DNA from: Mytilisepta virgata
Lineage: Eukaryota; Mollusca; Bivalvia; Mytilida; Mytilidae
Length of the DNA stretch: 64,000 nt
Direction: 5' to 3'
Assembly (NCBI GenBank): GCA_028015205.1
Contig: JAPWFG010000015.1
Coordinates: 4,960,001 to 5,024,000, forward strand
Positions 22,061-33,041 of the stretch are shown here, piece after piece. The position numbers were made by a program, and so were the translations under genes. Below the pieces are notes generated by a model. It had not been told where the DNA came from, did no database searches, and was given only the letters and a program-made list of their open reading frames with translations. Numbering within the stretch: the stretch's first letter is position 1; each line of letters begins with the position of its first letter.

Positions 22061-22234
22061 TGGAGGTCGGAATCAAGCGTAGCCCCGAACGACAATGTAA
22101 AGATTGCTCCGGTGGATATTTGTTGATTTCTGTGGATTATAGGAAGTATTTCGTTAGAAAAGGTAGAGTTATATAAATTTATGCATTGAGAACACTTATT
22201 TACGTTGGGATAGTTTGAAATTTTGTCTTTTGTG

Positions 22235-22271
22235 CCCCTACTCCAGCGATTTTGATCGCTAGGAGAAGGGG
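22235..22271 (+). promoter_or_regulatory. TL-B leader hairpin
   Basis: CCCCT.CTCC.AGCGAT pairs with ATCGCT.GGAG.AGGGG around a TTTG loop: 15 base pairs with only a small bulge and one mismatch, about 70 nt before ORF1. TL-D has a different stem of the same shape at the corresponding place (28782-28816), which points to a selected RNA structure. Its role is unknown; packaging or translation control are possibilities. Confidence 0.7.
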
Positions 22272-22340
22272 GGTAGAGCGGTCTGCTCGACTTTTTTCTG
22301 TGTTTGAAATTAGGGCCGAACTTGATTTGGAATTTCCAAT

Positions 22341-24088
22341 ATGCCGATAAAGAATTCCGGAAAATTTACGGGATTTCCAAGTAATGACTCAAGGAGTGAC
22401 AATAGAGATAAAACTGGCATGAAGCAAAATTATATCACCGAGGATAGAATGTATGACAGGGAATGCACAGTTAAAATAGAGAAAATACTGACAAATGTTG
22501 TCGGGGAGAGAATAGTTATTGACGGTGTTGAAAAGTTAACTGGGCTAAATTCAGTTTTAGCAGTTGTTAAGAATGATGCGTCGTCATATGATATAACATT
22601 AGATAGTAAAAGCAATGCTCAGAAATTATCATATGGTATAAATATCGCAGGAAGAGACTATGAATGTAGTATGCTATTTTCAGATATCACAGTCGTATCT
22701 ATTATGAAGTTACCTTCATTTATAGAAGATGATGAGATTAGGGAAGTGATTGAAAACAAAGGAGTGAACATTGTCTCACCGATTTATAGACGAGCTATAC
22801 ATGGTACGCAGGTTGCGGACGGAACTAGATTCATGAGATGTAAATTTCCAGTTGGAATGGTATCGTTACCATGGACTCTGCCTTTTAAAATTGACAAGAC
22901 AGTTAAATATTTCCGTGTTGTACACAATAAGCAAACAAAAGTGTGTTCCGAATGTTTATCTCCGGATCATATAAGGAAGGAATGTCCATACTTTGCCTGT
23001 CATGGATGTGGCGAACAGGGACACACGATGAGGAAATGCCGTGCCACAAAATGTCCGTTTTGTCATAATTTACCTAAGAAATGTGTGTGTAGCTCTACGA
23101 GACGGGAACGTGAGACTGCCAAAGTGATGATAGGAACTGTCAAGAATGCGGCCATTACTTTTGTATGTGCAAGTGTAATATTTGCGGTGAAGCTGATTGT
23201 ATTTGCCTTTGTTACAATTGTGAAAAGACCCCGTGTCAATGCAGATGCTATTTCTGTAATAGTGATCCATGCGTATGCCCCTGCCAAGATTGCAGAAAAA
23301 GTCCCTGTGAATGTGAATGTGAACACTGCAATGAAGTTTTAAATGAATGTAGATGCGGAGATACTGAAAAGATTGAAAATGAGGACAGTGATCCTGAGAT
23401 TGTGATAATATACAGATGTGAACGTGAAAAAGAAAATGTAGTTGCAAATGATGAGACGATAAATGATGATGATGTGGTACAGGAGGACAGTAGTAATGCA
23501 GCTAATCTAGAGGAGAATGTGGATGTTACTGAGATGAGTATGGAAACAAATGATGCACAAGATAGAAGGAAAAGAAAGCTAGAGAACACATCTCCAGAGG
23601 ATAAAGATAAAGTTAACAATTGTGGTGAACATAAAGATACATGTAGCTCAAATCATAATGTCAATATTAATGTAGAAAATGATAACGATGTAACAGAAAT
23701 TAAAAAGGTTAGAACGAACTGTGATGGCGCTCTTCCCTGTGTTTTATCGGACACAGGGGGGAATGAATATGGCGCCGAAGGTTTGATACAAAATGATAGA
23801 TTAGAAAATAGTTTAGGCACCTCGTCTGGTGATGTAGAAATCACCAGGGTAGGTGCAAAAGAAAATCAAGGTGTCACTGTCTGTTCTGGTGTTTGTAGTC
23901 AGAAAACATTAGATGGTCAGTCAGATGGTGATATTGAACAGAGTTTTGATGAGGAAGTTTTAAAATTTATTGATGTTAAAGCGACAAGAAAAAGTAGAAG
24001 ACAGAAAAGGGCAGAAAGGAGAAAGACTTTAAAAGTCGCTCCTAATTTAGATAGTTTCAGAAATAGTGTCAGTTTGAAAACAAAATAA
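22341..24088 (+). pseudogene. TL-B ORF1 protein with Cys-rich repeat, one frameshift
   Basis: The first frame (22341 onward) gives the conserved nucleic-acid-binding region (VVSIMKLPSFIEDDEI, QVADGTRFMRCKFP) and zinc knuckles CSECLSPDHIRKEC, CHGCGEQGHTMRKC and CPFCHNLPKKCVC. Between about 23111 and 23165 the coding frame changes (a -1 or +2 shift). The second frame then gives five tandem 12-residue units of the form xxCxxxPCxCxC (YNCEKTPCQCRC, YFCNSDPCVCPC, QDCRKSPCECEC and others), an acidic region and a basic end (RKSRRQKRAERRK). TL-A has only one such Cys motif. The shift is probably a lesion; programmed frameshifting is possible but I see no classic slippery site. The stop TAA overlaps the ORF2 ATG. 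Confidence 0.85.
23165..23363 (+). repeat. Cys-rich 12-residue repeat in TL-B ORF1
   Basis: Five consecutive units with the spacing C-x4-5-C-x-C-x-C. The regular Cys pairs suggest metal binding in the manner of metallothionein or a chain of mini-knuckles. That function is inference from the spacing alone. Confidence 0.8.
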
Positions 24089-24090
24089 TG
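24086..24090 (+). promoter_or_regulatory. TAATG stop/start overlap between TL-B ORF1 and ORF2
   Basis: The ORF1 stop TAA shares its last base with the ATG that opens the ORF2 frame. In the silkworm LINE SART1 a UAAUG overlap of this kind supports ORF2 translation by termination-reinitiation. Here the next Met (24127) also fits as the start of the endonuclease (MVLICSFNCNG), so use of the overlap is unproven. Confidence 0.6.
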
Positions 24091-27000
24091 GATGTGTTTA
24101 TAAGTAATTTGTACGTAATCATTACAATGGTGTTAATATGCTCATTTAATTGTAATGGGTTGAAATGTGTAAGAAATTTTCAAAATTTAGTTAGTAAAGT
24201 TGATGATAGAAAATTTGGTATAACATTATTACAAGAGACATTTTGGGACGATGAATATATAAATAGTATAAAATATTTATTTGATGGTGACATTTACTAT
24301 AGTAATGGTGTAAATGGTAGACAAGGTGTTGCTGTTTTAGTGAATAGATATTGTAAAAATAGCACCAAAATTGTTTATAAAGATAGTGAAGGTAGATTTT
24401 TACATGTTACATATGAGGAAGCTGATAAAGTGTATAATATTATATCATTATACGCTCCAAATATTTGTTCAGAAAAAATTAATTTTTTTGAATTTGTTGG
24501 AAAATATATATCAAAATTGGATAATTTAATCATTGGTGGTGATTTTAACACCTCATTATCTGCTTTTGATAGAGGAGGAAAATCCAAGCATATTGCAGAT
24601 GAATCTTTCAGAAAATCAATTCATTTTATAGAAAATAATAATTTATATGATATTTGGCGTACTAGAAATCCTTCATCCAGAATATTTTCATGGAAAAGAG
24701 TAACACAAAATGAGCTTCAACAAAGCAGAATTGATTATTTTTTGGTAGATAGATTGTTATAACCAATTATACAAAATGTGTATTATAATGAAGCTGGCTT
24801 AAGTGACCATTCATTTGTTGTAATGTATGTAAACTGTAGTTCTGTTGAAAGAGGACCTGGTGTTTGGATCCTTAATAATACTCTTTTATATAATAATCAA
24901 TATGTAAAACGTATAAAAGAGATTATTGGTAATGAAAAAAATAATGAATTGTATCATAGAGATATTCTTTTGTGGTGGGATAATTTGAAGTATAAAATTA
25001 AAAGGTATTCTCAAATTTTATCATCTGAAATAGCAAAAGAGAGTAGAAAGGAATATTGCAAGTTAGAAAGTCAAATACGTAATTTATGTGAAAAAGCTTC
25101 GAATGGTATTGATATTGATATTGCGAAATTAGAAAGTTTACGATTAGAATTGTCGGACTTCGAATTGCAAAAATGTAGAGGTGCTGTATTAAGATCCAAA
25201 GCAATATGGGCAGTAGAATCAGATAAAAATACAAAATATTTTTTGAATCTTGAGAAATTTAAGCAAGAAAATAATAGTGTAAAAGAGTTATATAATGAAC
25301 AAAATGAAATAGTTTCTGATACTACTAAAATATTGGATTTGCAATATGTTTTTTTTATAAAAACCTGTATTCTTGTGTAGAAATTGATTCAGAAAAGGTT
25401 GATGAACTTTTAGAATCGGTAGATGTAAGGGTAGACAACGATGATTATAATTTGTGTGAATCAGATATTACTGAAGAAGAATTACTTAAAGCAATTATGC
25501 AAATGTCCAAGAATAAAAGTCCGGGGTCTGATGGACTTACAGTTGAGTTTTTTGTAATGTTTTTGCCGATTTAAAAGATGTTTTAATTAAGTTGTTTAAT
25601 AGTATCGAAAAGGAAGGTATTTTAACTAGATCTATGAGATGTGGTGTAATCAGTTTATTTTATAAAAAGAAAGGTGACAGAAAATTACTTAAAAATTATA
25701 GACCAATATCATTGTTACAAGTGGACTACAAAATTATTGCCAGAATTATGGCAAATAGGTTTAAATATGTTTTACCAAAATTAATATCAGTAAACCAGTC
25801 TTGTTGCATTATTGGACGAGATATATCTAATAATATTGCAAACATCAGAGATGTCATAGATCTAGTTGAAGCTGATAATCTTGAAGGATACATTATAAAA
25901 ATAGACCAGGAAAAGGCATTCGATAGAGTCAGCCATGATTATTTATATGATGTTCTAAGAAAATTTGGATTTGGTACACGATTTGTTAAATGGATACAAA
26001 TATTTTATAATAGTATTAGTAGCACTGTAAAGTGTAATGGATTTTTATCTAAATATTTTTATATACAAAAGGGTATTCGACAAGGATGCCCCATTAGCGC
26101 CTTATTATATGTTCTTGCTGCTGAACCTTTGTGCAATAAAATTGTAAAAAATAACCAAATTAAAGATATTGCTGTACCAAACAGTGAAAAAGAAGGTTTG
26201 ATATTTCAGCATGCAGATGATACTACGCTTTCTGTTTGTGATAAAGATTCAATATCTGAAATATTAAAAGAATTTGATAATTATAGTAAAGCAACTGGTG
26301 CTAAAATCAATAGACAAAAATCTGAGATTTTATGTGTTGGAAAAGGTTGGTTGTCAGATGAAGAAAAAAAAGATATTGTCTTAAAGTATGTGAAAATAAT
26401 TTACAAATACTTGGTGTATATGTAGGTAAAAATTATATTGAATGTAATGATTTGAATTGTAAAGATAAAATTTCAAAAGTAAAATCACTGCTCAATATAT
26501 GGTTACAGAGACATTTAACATTACAAGGTAGAGTCAGTGTGATTAATTCATTGATGATGTCAAGATTTTGGTATACTTTATTTGTAACATCTATGCCTGA
26601 ATGGGCAGTAAATGAAATTAAAAGAATGTGTTTAGAATTTGTGTGGAAAAATAAATCACATTTAGTAAAATACAATACTATCATTAATTTGAAATCTAAT
26701 GGTGGGCTACAGTTTGTAGATATTAAATGTAAAATACATGCTTTTAGATTGAAGTTTTTAACAAGATTACTCAATGATGATTATGATGATTTATGGAAAT
26801 ATCCTTTTAAATATTTTGTATCTAAGATTTATAATATGAATATTGCAATGGAAATTTTGTATTTACAAATACCATCTTGTGAACTGAAATCTATTCCAAT
26901 AGTATATAGAGAAATAATAGAGGCTTGGAATATTATTAGAGACAAATATAATTTTCAGCTTTCAGTTAAAAATATTTATGATCAACCATTGTTTAAAAAT

Positions 27001-27528
27001 CCAGAAATTTTAATTGATGGTAAAACAGTATTATGGTATGATTTTTTAAATGCTGATATTGTATCATTGAAAGATATTTGCTATGAGGTAAAACCGGGAT
27101 TTTTACCAAACAAAGCTATTGTAGAAATGGTTCAAGATGTATGTGATCTGTGTAATGTTGATTTTGTCATTAAAAGTTATCATAAGTTATTAAGTGCATT
27201 ACCAAATGATTGGAAAAGGACTAGCAGAGAAGTTAAATCTGAATTATTAGAAAAACTGTTTGATAATTGTGATTCAGATCAAGTTAGTATAATTTCATCT
27301 GAAGAACTCCTTGTTTTAGGATTGTCTCATCAGTTAAAAAGTGTAAATACTGCTTTTGTTAATTTTGTAATGTCTGTTGCAAGATTTATTATATTCAAGA
27401 GAAGAAATATTGTAAAAAGAGATAGAAAAAGTTTAGATATAGTTAAACTTTTTACGTATACTTTAAATCATTATGTGACATATTTTTATACTTACCTGTG
27501 TCAAATGAAATATGTATTTAGTCTTTGA
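24088..27528 (+). pseudogene. TL-B ORF2: endonuclease-RT, several lesions
   Basis: Endonuclease motifs: FNCNGLK, LLQETFWDD, LYAPN, IGGDFNTS, SRIDYFLVD, then an in-frame TAA at 24760-24762 and SDHSFV. RT motifs: SPGSDGLTVEFF, NYRPISLLQVDYKII, QEKAFDRVSHDYL, IRQGCPISALLYVLAAEP, HADD, GAKINRQKSEIL. The frame shifts near 25350 and 25555 (both T runs) and near 26390. The C-terminal zinc motif of TL-A (CKSCG...HLFVFC) is missing: the reading goes from WKRTSREVKSE straight to LLEKLFDNCDSD, an internal deletion. The end, VNTAFVNFVMSVARFIIFK, matches TL-A again. Confidence 0.88.
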
Positions 27529-27717
27529 AAATTTTTTCTTAATAAATAATCCTTTAATTGAATTATCAGATGATGTTTTAATCTTCAAATTGTAATTAGT
27601 CAGTTACAAAATAATTATTATACTACAGCAATGTAATTTGTTATCAAATAACTGTGATACATAATGTTTTACATCATTTGTAAATAATGATGACTGATTT
27701 TAATAAAGATAAAAAAA

Positions 27718-27776
27718 GGCACTGGTTTAAGGCACCAGTCTCTTCGTAGGCGTGGGTTCGAATCCCACCGATGTCA
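27718..27776 (+). pseudogene. tRNA-Leu 3' half, split by TL-B
   Basis: Nucleotides 24-82 with the same private GGCACTGG as 22042, which shows that both halves came from one gene copy. Further changes (TTCGTAGG, GATGTCA) have accumulated. Confidence 0.93.
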
Positions 27777-28605
27777 GGTATTTTTGCAATTTGTTTTGGT
27801 AATAAACATTATAAATACATTCAAATATTACACAGATTGAAATCTTGGTTCACAAAAGATCAAATAGCATGAACAACTACAAAATACCATTGTTTTTTTT
27901 CAAAAATGAACCTAAGAAAAATGCATATGTGAAATCTTGATAGAAAGAAGATAATGATGTTCTATATAAGGCTGCAATCAAGTGTATATCTGCATATCAA
28001 TTTCACCATGTGCAATTGTTATATATGTTAATCGCTATATATAACATTCCGTGAAGTAACCGTAATGCGCTTCATTTCATACCTCCTGAATGATACCAAA
28101 TAAATATTCCTCTAAATAAATATATATATATGTCAAACACGTTTGAAAACTTTGGTTTTGCCTTTTCCTTTCAATGCAACGTAATTTCAAAAGTTTTTCA
28201 AAACTGGTTTTGCTATTATATTCATATTTTAATATAAAAAATGATAGAAATATTACGTTAGAAGAAAAAATCCTGCAAAAAATACATGCAGTTGCGTAAT
28301 ATGAAGTAAATAATGCCTTTAAGTGAAATATGTTAGAGATGTTTGAAGCTGGAAACAAGTGACATGAATATTTAACGGCACAGTATACTGTCGGTAGCGT
28401 GGCCGAGCGGTCTAAGGCGCTGGTTTAAGGCATCAGTCTCTTCGGAGGCGTGGGTTCGAATCCCACCGCTGCCAGGTATTTTTGCAAGTTGTTTTGGTAA
28501 TAAACATTATAAACACATTCAAATATTACATAGATTGAATTCTTGGTTCACAAAAGATCAAATAGCATGAACAACTACAAAATACCATTGTTTTTTTCAA
28601 AAATG
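27777..28605 (+). repeat. tRNA-Leu array, block 4
   Basis: One spacer, one tRNA unit (28393) and the beginning of the next spacer, which breaks at TTTTTTTCAAAAATG where TL-D begins. Confidence 0.9.
28393..28474 (+). tRNA. tRNA-Leu (AAG), anticodon-stem G-U variant
   Basis: One change, GGCATCAG for GGCACCAG, converts an anticodon-stem G-C pair to G-U. All other stems and promoter boxes match the consensus copy. Probably functional. Confidence 0.92.
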
Positions 28606-28781
28606 GACTGTGTGGTTGTTGGATGTACCATTCAGTAGGATGTTTACATTTTAGTGCTCCGGCTGAACTGTATATTTGGTGAGTTACAGAGATTATATTG
28701 ACTTATTTACTGTATTGAAAGTGATCTTGTATATAAATAACTCAAATCGTATAGAAAACAAGAGGAGCAGTGCTTTTGTTT

Positions 28782-28816
28782 CCCCTTATTCCTGCTTTGT
28801 CTTGCAGGATAAGGGG
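28782..28816 (+). promoter_or_regulatory. TL-D leader hairpin
   Basis: CCCCTTAT(T)CCTGC pairs with GCAGGATAAGGGG: 13 base pairs with a single bulged T, about 70 nt before ORF1. Most stem bases differ from the TL-B hairpin while pairing is kept. Both are followed by a G run and, within 30 nt, GAC...TTTTCTG. Confidence 0.7.
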
Positions 28817-28884
28817 GATGGTTCGGGTGTGTTTGACGTGTTTTCTGAGATATAACTAAACAACTGCATTGTAAGTTTTGAAAA

Positions 28885-30407
28885 ATGAATGGAGAAGCAC
28901 AGGAATGGTCTGGTAGTTTTAGTGATTCTCGGAATCAGAATCAAAGTGGAAGATACAATGGTCCTAGATATGTAAAGAGTTTCAGACTATATAGGAAAGA
29001 ATGTACTGTGCGTATAGAGAATATTGATAATGGAAGTTTTCCAGCATCAAAGGTGATTAATGCTTTAGAGGAGATTTGTGGTGAAAACACGATATTAGCG
29101 GTTGTCCCTTCGGAAAATAGACTTTCCTATGAAGTTACAACTGACAATGAAGATAATGCAATTAAATTGACCAATGGAGTTGCGATAGGTGAAAACAAGT
29201 TTAACTGTACATTTCAATTTAATGAAGTTGTGGTGGTGTCTATAATGCATTTACCGGCATACTTAGAAGATACAGAGGTTATTAAAACATTAACGGCAAA
29301 AGGGTGCGAGATCATTTCTGATGTGTACAGACACGTGCATCCAAAGACTCAAGTGGCGGATGGAACTCGATATGTTCACGTTAAATTTCCTCCTAGAATG
29401 GTATCATTACCATGGTCAATGAAGTTTGAAACCGGAGTAGGCCCGAAATTTTCCCGTGTAGTGCATAATAATCAAAGAACACTGTGTAATATGTGTGGAT
29501 CTACATTTCATAAAGACAGACAATGTCTGCAATTGATCTTTGCAGGGTCACAAGATTAAAGAATGCACTGCAAAGAAATGTGATCATGTGTCATAAATTG
29601 CCTTCGAGATGCTTTTGTAAGCCGGAGGATAATGGCCTATGTGTATATTGCTAGGAGATAACTTATATATGCTACTGTGAAAAATGTACGAAGCATTATA
29701 ATCATTGTCTATGTGACGACCCAGAAGTACATACTAGAGAAAAAGTACTGAATGCGGAAAAAGATAAAGTGGAAGAAGATGAGGAGGAGAATAAGATGGA
29801 TGATGCTGACAGCGTAGGAGTGGAAATGCATGATGGAGAATGTTATTGTACAACTACATCTAGGCAGGATGACAGTGATAATAAGACTGTTTTTGAAGGA
29901 GAGAGACCAGGAATGGAGAAACATGTAGTGGTAGTTGATAAGGTTGAACAGTCAGTTGATGCCTTTGCGGAAGAACATGACAGTGGTATGATGGGTTTGG
30001 CGAAAGACACATAGAATGGTACAGTGAAAGATAAAGATACAGAGAAAGATAAAGATACAGAGAATGATACAGCTAAAGAGACTGTTACAGATGATAAAGA
30101 AAATGACTCAGAAAATGAAATTTTATTCAAAGTTTCAAATGTTAATGATAATAATGAAAATTGAATTCATGTAATTGAGAACGATGATATACATGTTAAA
30201 TCAGAGGGAACAGACATTGAAAGTATGAATGCAGATACTAATGAAAATGAAAACCATAATAGTATAGAAACTGATTCAGTTTCCGGTGATGAGCATACAA
30301 ATGTGGATAAAGACATCTCCGTTGGTTGCAAAGAAGGTGCAACTGGTGGAGATGGAACAAATGAAAGTATTTGGGATGTCTCTGATTCCTCTTTTGATCA
30401 GAGTTAG
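28885..30407 (+). pseudogene. TL-D ORF1 remnant
   Basis: 28885-29559 is open (224 codons). It holds the conserved core (VVVVSIMHLPAYLEDTEV, QVADGTRYVHVKFP, GVGPKFSRVVHNNQ) and the first knuckle CNMCGSTFHKDRQC. Beyond that the frame shifts repeatedly: GHKIKEC, then CHKLPSRCFC, then Cys-rich CYCEKCTKHYNHCLC and a D/E/K-rich tract. This is TL-B type ORF1 in decay. Confidence 0.82.
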
Positions 30408-30543
30408 CTCAAAAAGTAAAACAGGAAAAGAAGAAATAGGATGAAATTTTATCCTAATGTGCAGGGTTTAAATGTGAAAGTTAGATCTTCTCCTTACAAT
30501 AAAATGGGTAAATAGAGCAGTTGTTTTGTTTTCGTACTTTGCC

Positions 30544-32540
30544 ATGGTACTGTTAGTTAGTCACAATTGTAATGGCATTAGAAATATAGTTAAATGTAAG
30601 TTGTTAATGAAAGAAATATAGATATGTTGTTACTACAAGAAACATTTTGGGATATTGAAGTAATTAATAGTATAGAACATTTATACAATGGTAAAACAAT
30701 CTTCAGCAATAGTGTGAATATAAGATAAGGTGTTGCTATCTTAGTCAGTAATAGATATTATGAAAATGTTAGACAAATATATGTTGATGACAATGGTAGA
30801 TTTATACATAAAGAATTTGAATATAATGATGTTGTTTGTAATATAACGAACATATATGCACCAAATAATGTTATTGAAAGAGTGCTTTTTTTTTAAATGT
30901 TACATGTCGAATTTTGATAATATTATAATAGGTGGTGATTGGAATGCAACTTTATCTCAGAGTGTTAGATGTACAAAATCAGGCCATAAAACTGTTATTG
31001 CTTTTAAAGAATTCGAAATATTGATCATTGAAAATAATGGATATGATATTTGGAGATATAGAAACTCAGGTAAATGTGTGTATTCTAGAAAAATAATTTG
31101 TAAAAATGAGATAAAACAGTCTAGAATTGACTATGGATATTGAATAATATTTTACTTACAAATGTTGAGTATATTGAGAACGTTAAAATCATTATTGATG
31201 AAGCATTAAAGTGTCCACTTTATGAAACTTTTATTCTATTCAAAACAAGTTACAGAAAATTTCTGAAAGAATTGGGAATGGTGACAATGTATATTTAACT
31301 CAGAATTAATAAATTTTGAATAGGAACGGTGTAAAAGGGTAATTCTTCGCTCAGTGGCGTATTGGGCTGTAGAAGGTAGCAAATACACAAAATATTTTTA
31401 CAGCTTGGAAAATACTAACAAGATTCAAATTGTATAAAAGTCAAATTGTATAAAAGAGTTATTCAATGATAATAATGAAATTGTGAGTACAGCAGAAGAT
31501 ATTTTAAATGCTGAATATAGCTTTGATAAGGAATTCATGTATAGAAACAGATGAAGATGTAATGTATGGATTTTTAGAAAATGTTGATGCTAATTACAAA
31601 AGATTTTATTATGTGATGAAGATATTACTATAAACGGAATTGAATCATCTCTTCATGAAATGTCAAAAATCAAACGTCCAGGGTCAGATGGGCTTACAGT
31701 AGAGTTTTACTGTACACAGTTTGATTCTTTGGAACATACACTTTTAAAATTATTTCAAACTGTAGAAGATGAAATGAGTTTGACTAGATCTTCGAAATGT
31801 GGTATCATAAGTTTGGTATATAAGAAAAGAGGTGACAAAAAGAGTTTAAAAAATAACAAACCAATATCATTACTTCAGGTAGACTACAAAATTTTGGCAA
31901 AGATAATGGCTAATCGTTTTAAACAAATTTCGAGTAGAATCATTTCAAATTTTCAAACATGTTGCATACCAGGTAGAGATATGGCTGACACGATTTGTTT
32001 TATTATATTAATGATTTAATTGAAATAGGAGTAGACGGTTATATTTTAAAAGTAGATCAAGAAAAAGCTTTTGACAGGGTTTCACATGAATATTTAATTT
32101 CTGTTTTGAAGCATTATGGATTTGGTGAAAAGAGTATTAAATGGCTACAAATATTTTATACAGATATTCAGTGTTCAGTCGAGTGTAAAGGTTTTTTAAG
32201 AAAATATTTCCAAATTAAAAATTGTATACGCCAGGGTTGTCCTATCAGTGCTCTATTATATGTTCTATCAGCTGAGCATTTACAATATGCAATAAAAAAA
32301 TTTACACAGATTATGATACATCATACAAATGAAATGTCAGATATGATAGCATTAGACTACAAAATAATGCATAACTGGATATTTCCTAATTGTAAACATA
32401 CACGATTTGGATTGGTTGACAGTGATTTATGTGATATTTGTTGTACAGAGAAAGAGGTCACAGTACACATATTATTAAATTGTGGTGAACTCAGATATAT
32501 TCATGATTATGTATCTGTATTATTAGAAAAAATTGTTTGA
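30544..32540 (+). pseudogene. TL-D ORF2 remnants
   Basis: Recognisable pieces in order: endonuclease start (LLVSHNCNGIRN), LLLQETFWD, IIGGDWNATLS, a linker piece (LRSVAYWAVEGSKYTKYF), RT parts GSDGLTVEFYC, PISLLQVDYKILAKIMANRF, DQEKAFDRVSHEYL and IRQGCPISALLYVLSAEHLQ. The HADD box is deleted: the frame jumps from SAEHLQYAIKKFTQ to a C-terminal zinc motif CDICCTEKEVTVHILLNC. Stops and shifts separate the pieces. Confidence 0.85.
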
Positions 32541-32646
32541 TATTTGTGATTCAGATAAAGTTTTTGGATGTCTCATAAGTTCAAAGGTGTAAATACTGCT
32601 TTTGTTAATTTTGTATTGTCTGTTCCAAGATTCATCATATTCAGAA

Positions 32647-32744
32647 TATGTGCTTCATTTTAAACATCCTGAATGATACCAAATAAATATTCCTCTACAT
32701 ATATCAGTATATACCTCGTATATATGTCAAACACATTTAAAATA
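32647..32744 (+). repeat. Array-spacer patch inside TL-D
   Basis: About 98 bp of tRNA-array spacer (CCTGAATGATACCAAATAAA, CAGTATATACCTCGTATATA) sit within the ORF2 3' end and replace LINE sequence. The variant CAGTATATACCTCGTATATA is otherwise found in this window only in the neighbouring spacer at about 33359, which identifies the donor. Confidence 0.85.
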
Positions 32745-32982
32745 GATAGAAAGAGTTTAGATATAGTTAAACTTTTTAAGTATACTTTAAATCATTATGT
32801 GACATATTTGTTAACTTACCTGTGTCAAAGGAAAAAATTTTCTTGATAAATAATCCTTTAATTGAATTATCAGTTGATGTTCTAATCTTCAAATTGTAAT
32901 TGGTCAGTTACAAATAACTGTGATATATAATGTTTTATGTCAGTTGTAAGTAATGATGACTGATTTTAATTATGATAAAAAA

Positions 32983-33041
32983 GGCACTATGTTAAGGCAC
33001 CAGTCTCCTCGGAGCCGTGGGTTCGAATCACACCGCTACCA
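32983..33041 (+). pseudogene. tRNA-Leu 3' half after TL-D
   Basis: Nucleotides 24-82 with several substitutions (GGCACTATG, CTCCTCGGAGCC, AATCACACC, GCTACC), so it has decayed more than the other halves. TL-D is probably the oldest insertion. Confidence 0.88.

Larger units (their letters stand above)
22061..27717 (+). mobile_element. TL-B: full-length but frameshifted Tx1-like LINE in tRNA-Leu
   Basis: A 5.7-kb element bounded by a 19-bp target-site duplication, 22042-22060 and 27718-27736 (right copy GGCACTGGTTTAAGGCACC, one mismatch). It has a leader with a strong hairpin, ORF1 22341-24088, ORF2 from 24088 or 24127 to 27528, and a short 3' UTR ending TTTTAATAAAGATA plus A7. Its protein sequence is clearly distinct from TL-A, so it is a separate lineage that reached the same target rather than a duplicated copy. 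The reading frames carry one nonsense codon and at least four frameshifts, two at T homopolymers. Confidence 0.92.
28606..32982 (+). mobile_element. TL-D: heavily degraded Tx1-like LINE ending at the tRNA-Leu site
   Basis: Relative of TL-B: similar 5' hairpin, ORF1 start and 3' end (AATGATGACTGATTTTAATT then ATGATAAAAAA). The 3' tail joins tRNA nucleotide 24 (GGCACTATGTTAAGGCACC). The 5' border is in spacer, as for TL-C, so the left tRNA half was lost. The coding region has many stops, frameshifts and internal deletions. A patch of array spacer at about 32647-32744 replaces part of the ORF2 3' end. Confidence 0.87.

Noticed and set aside
23100..23165. Programmed -1 frameshift in TL-B ORF1
   Set aside because: No convincing slippery heptamer or following structure, and TL-A reads the same region in a single frame; an indel is simpler.
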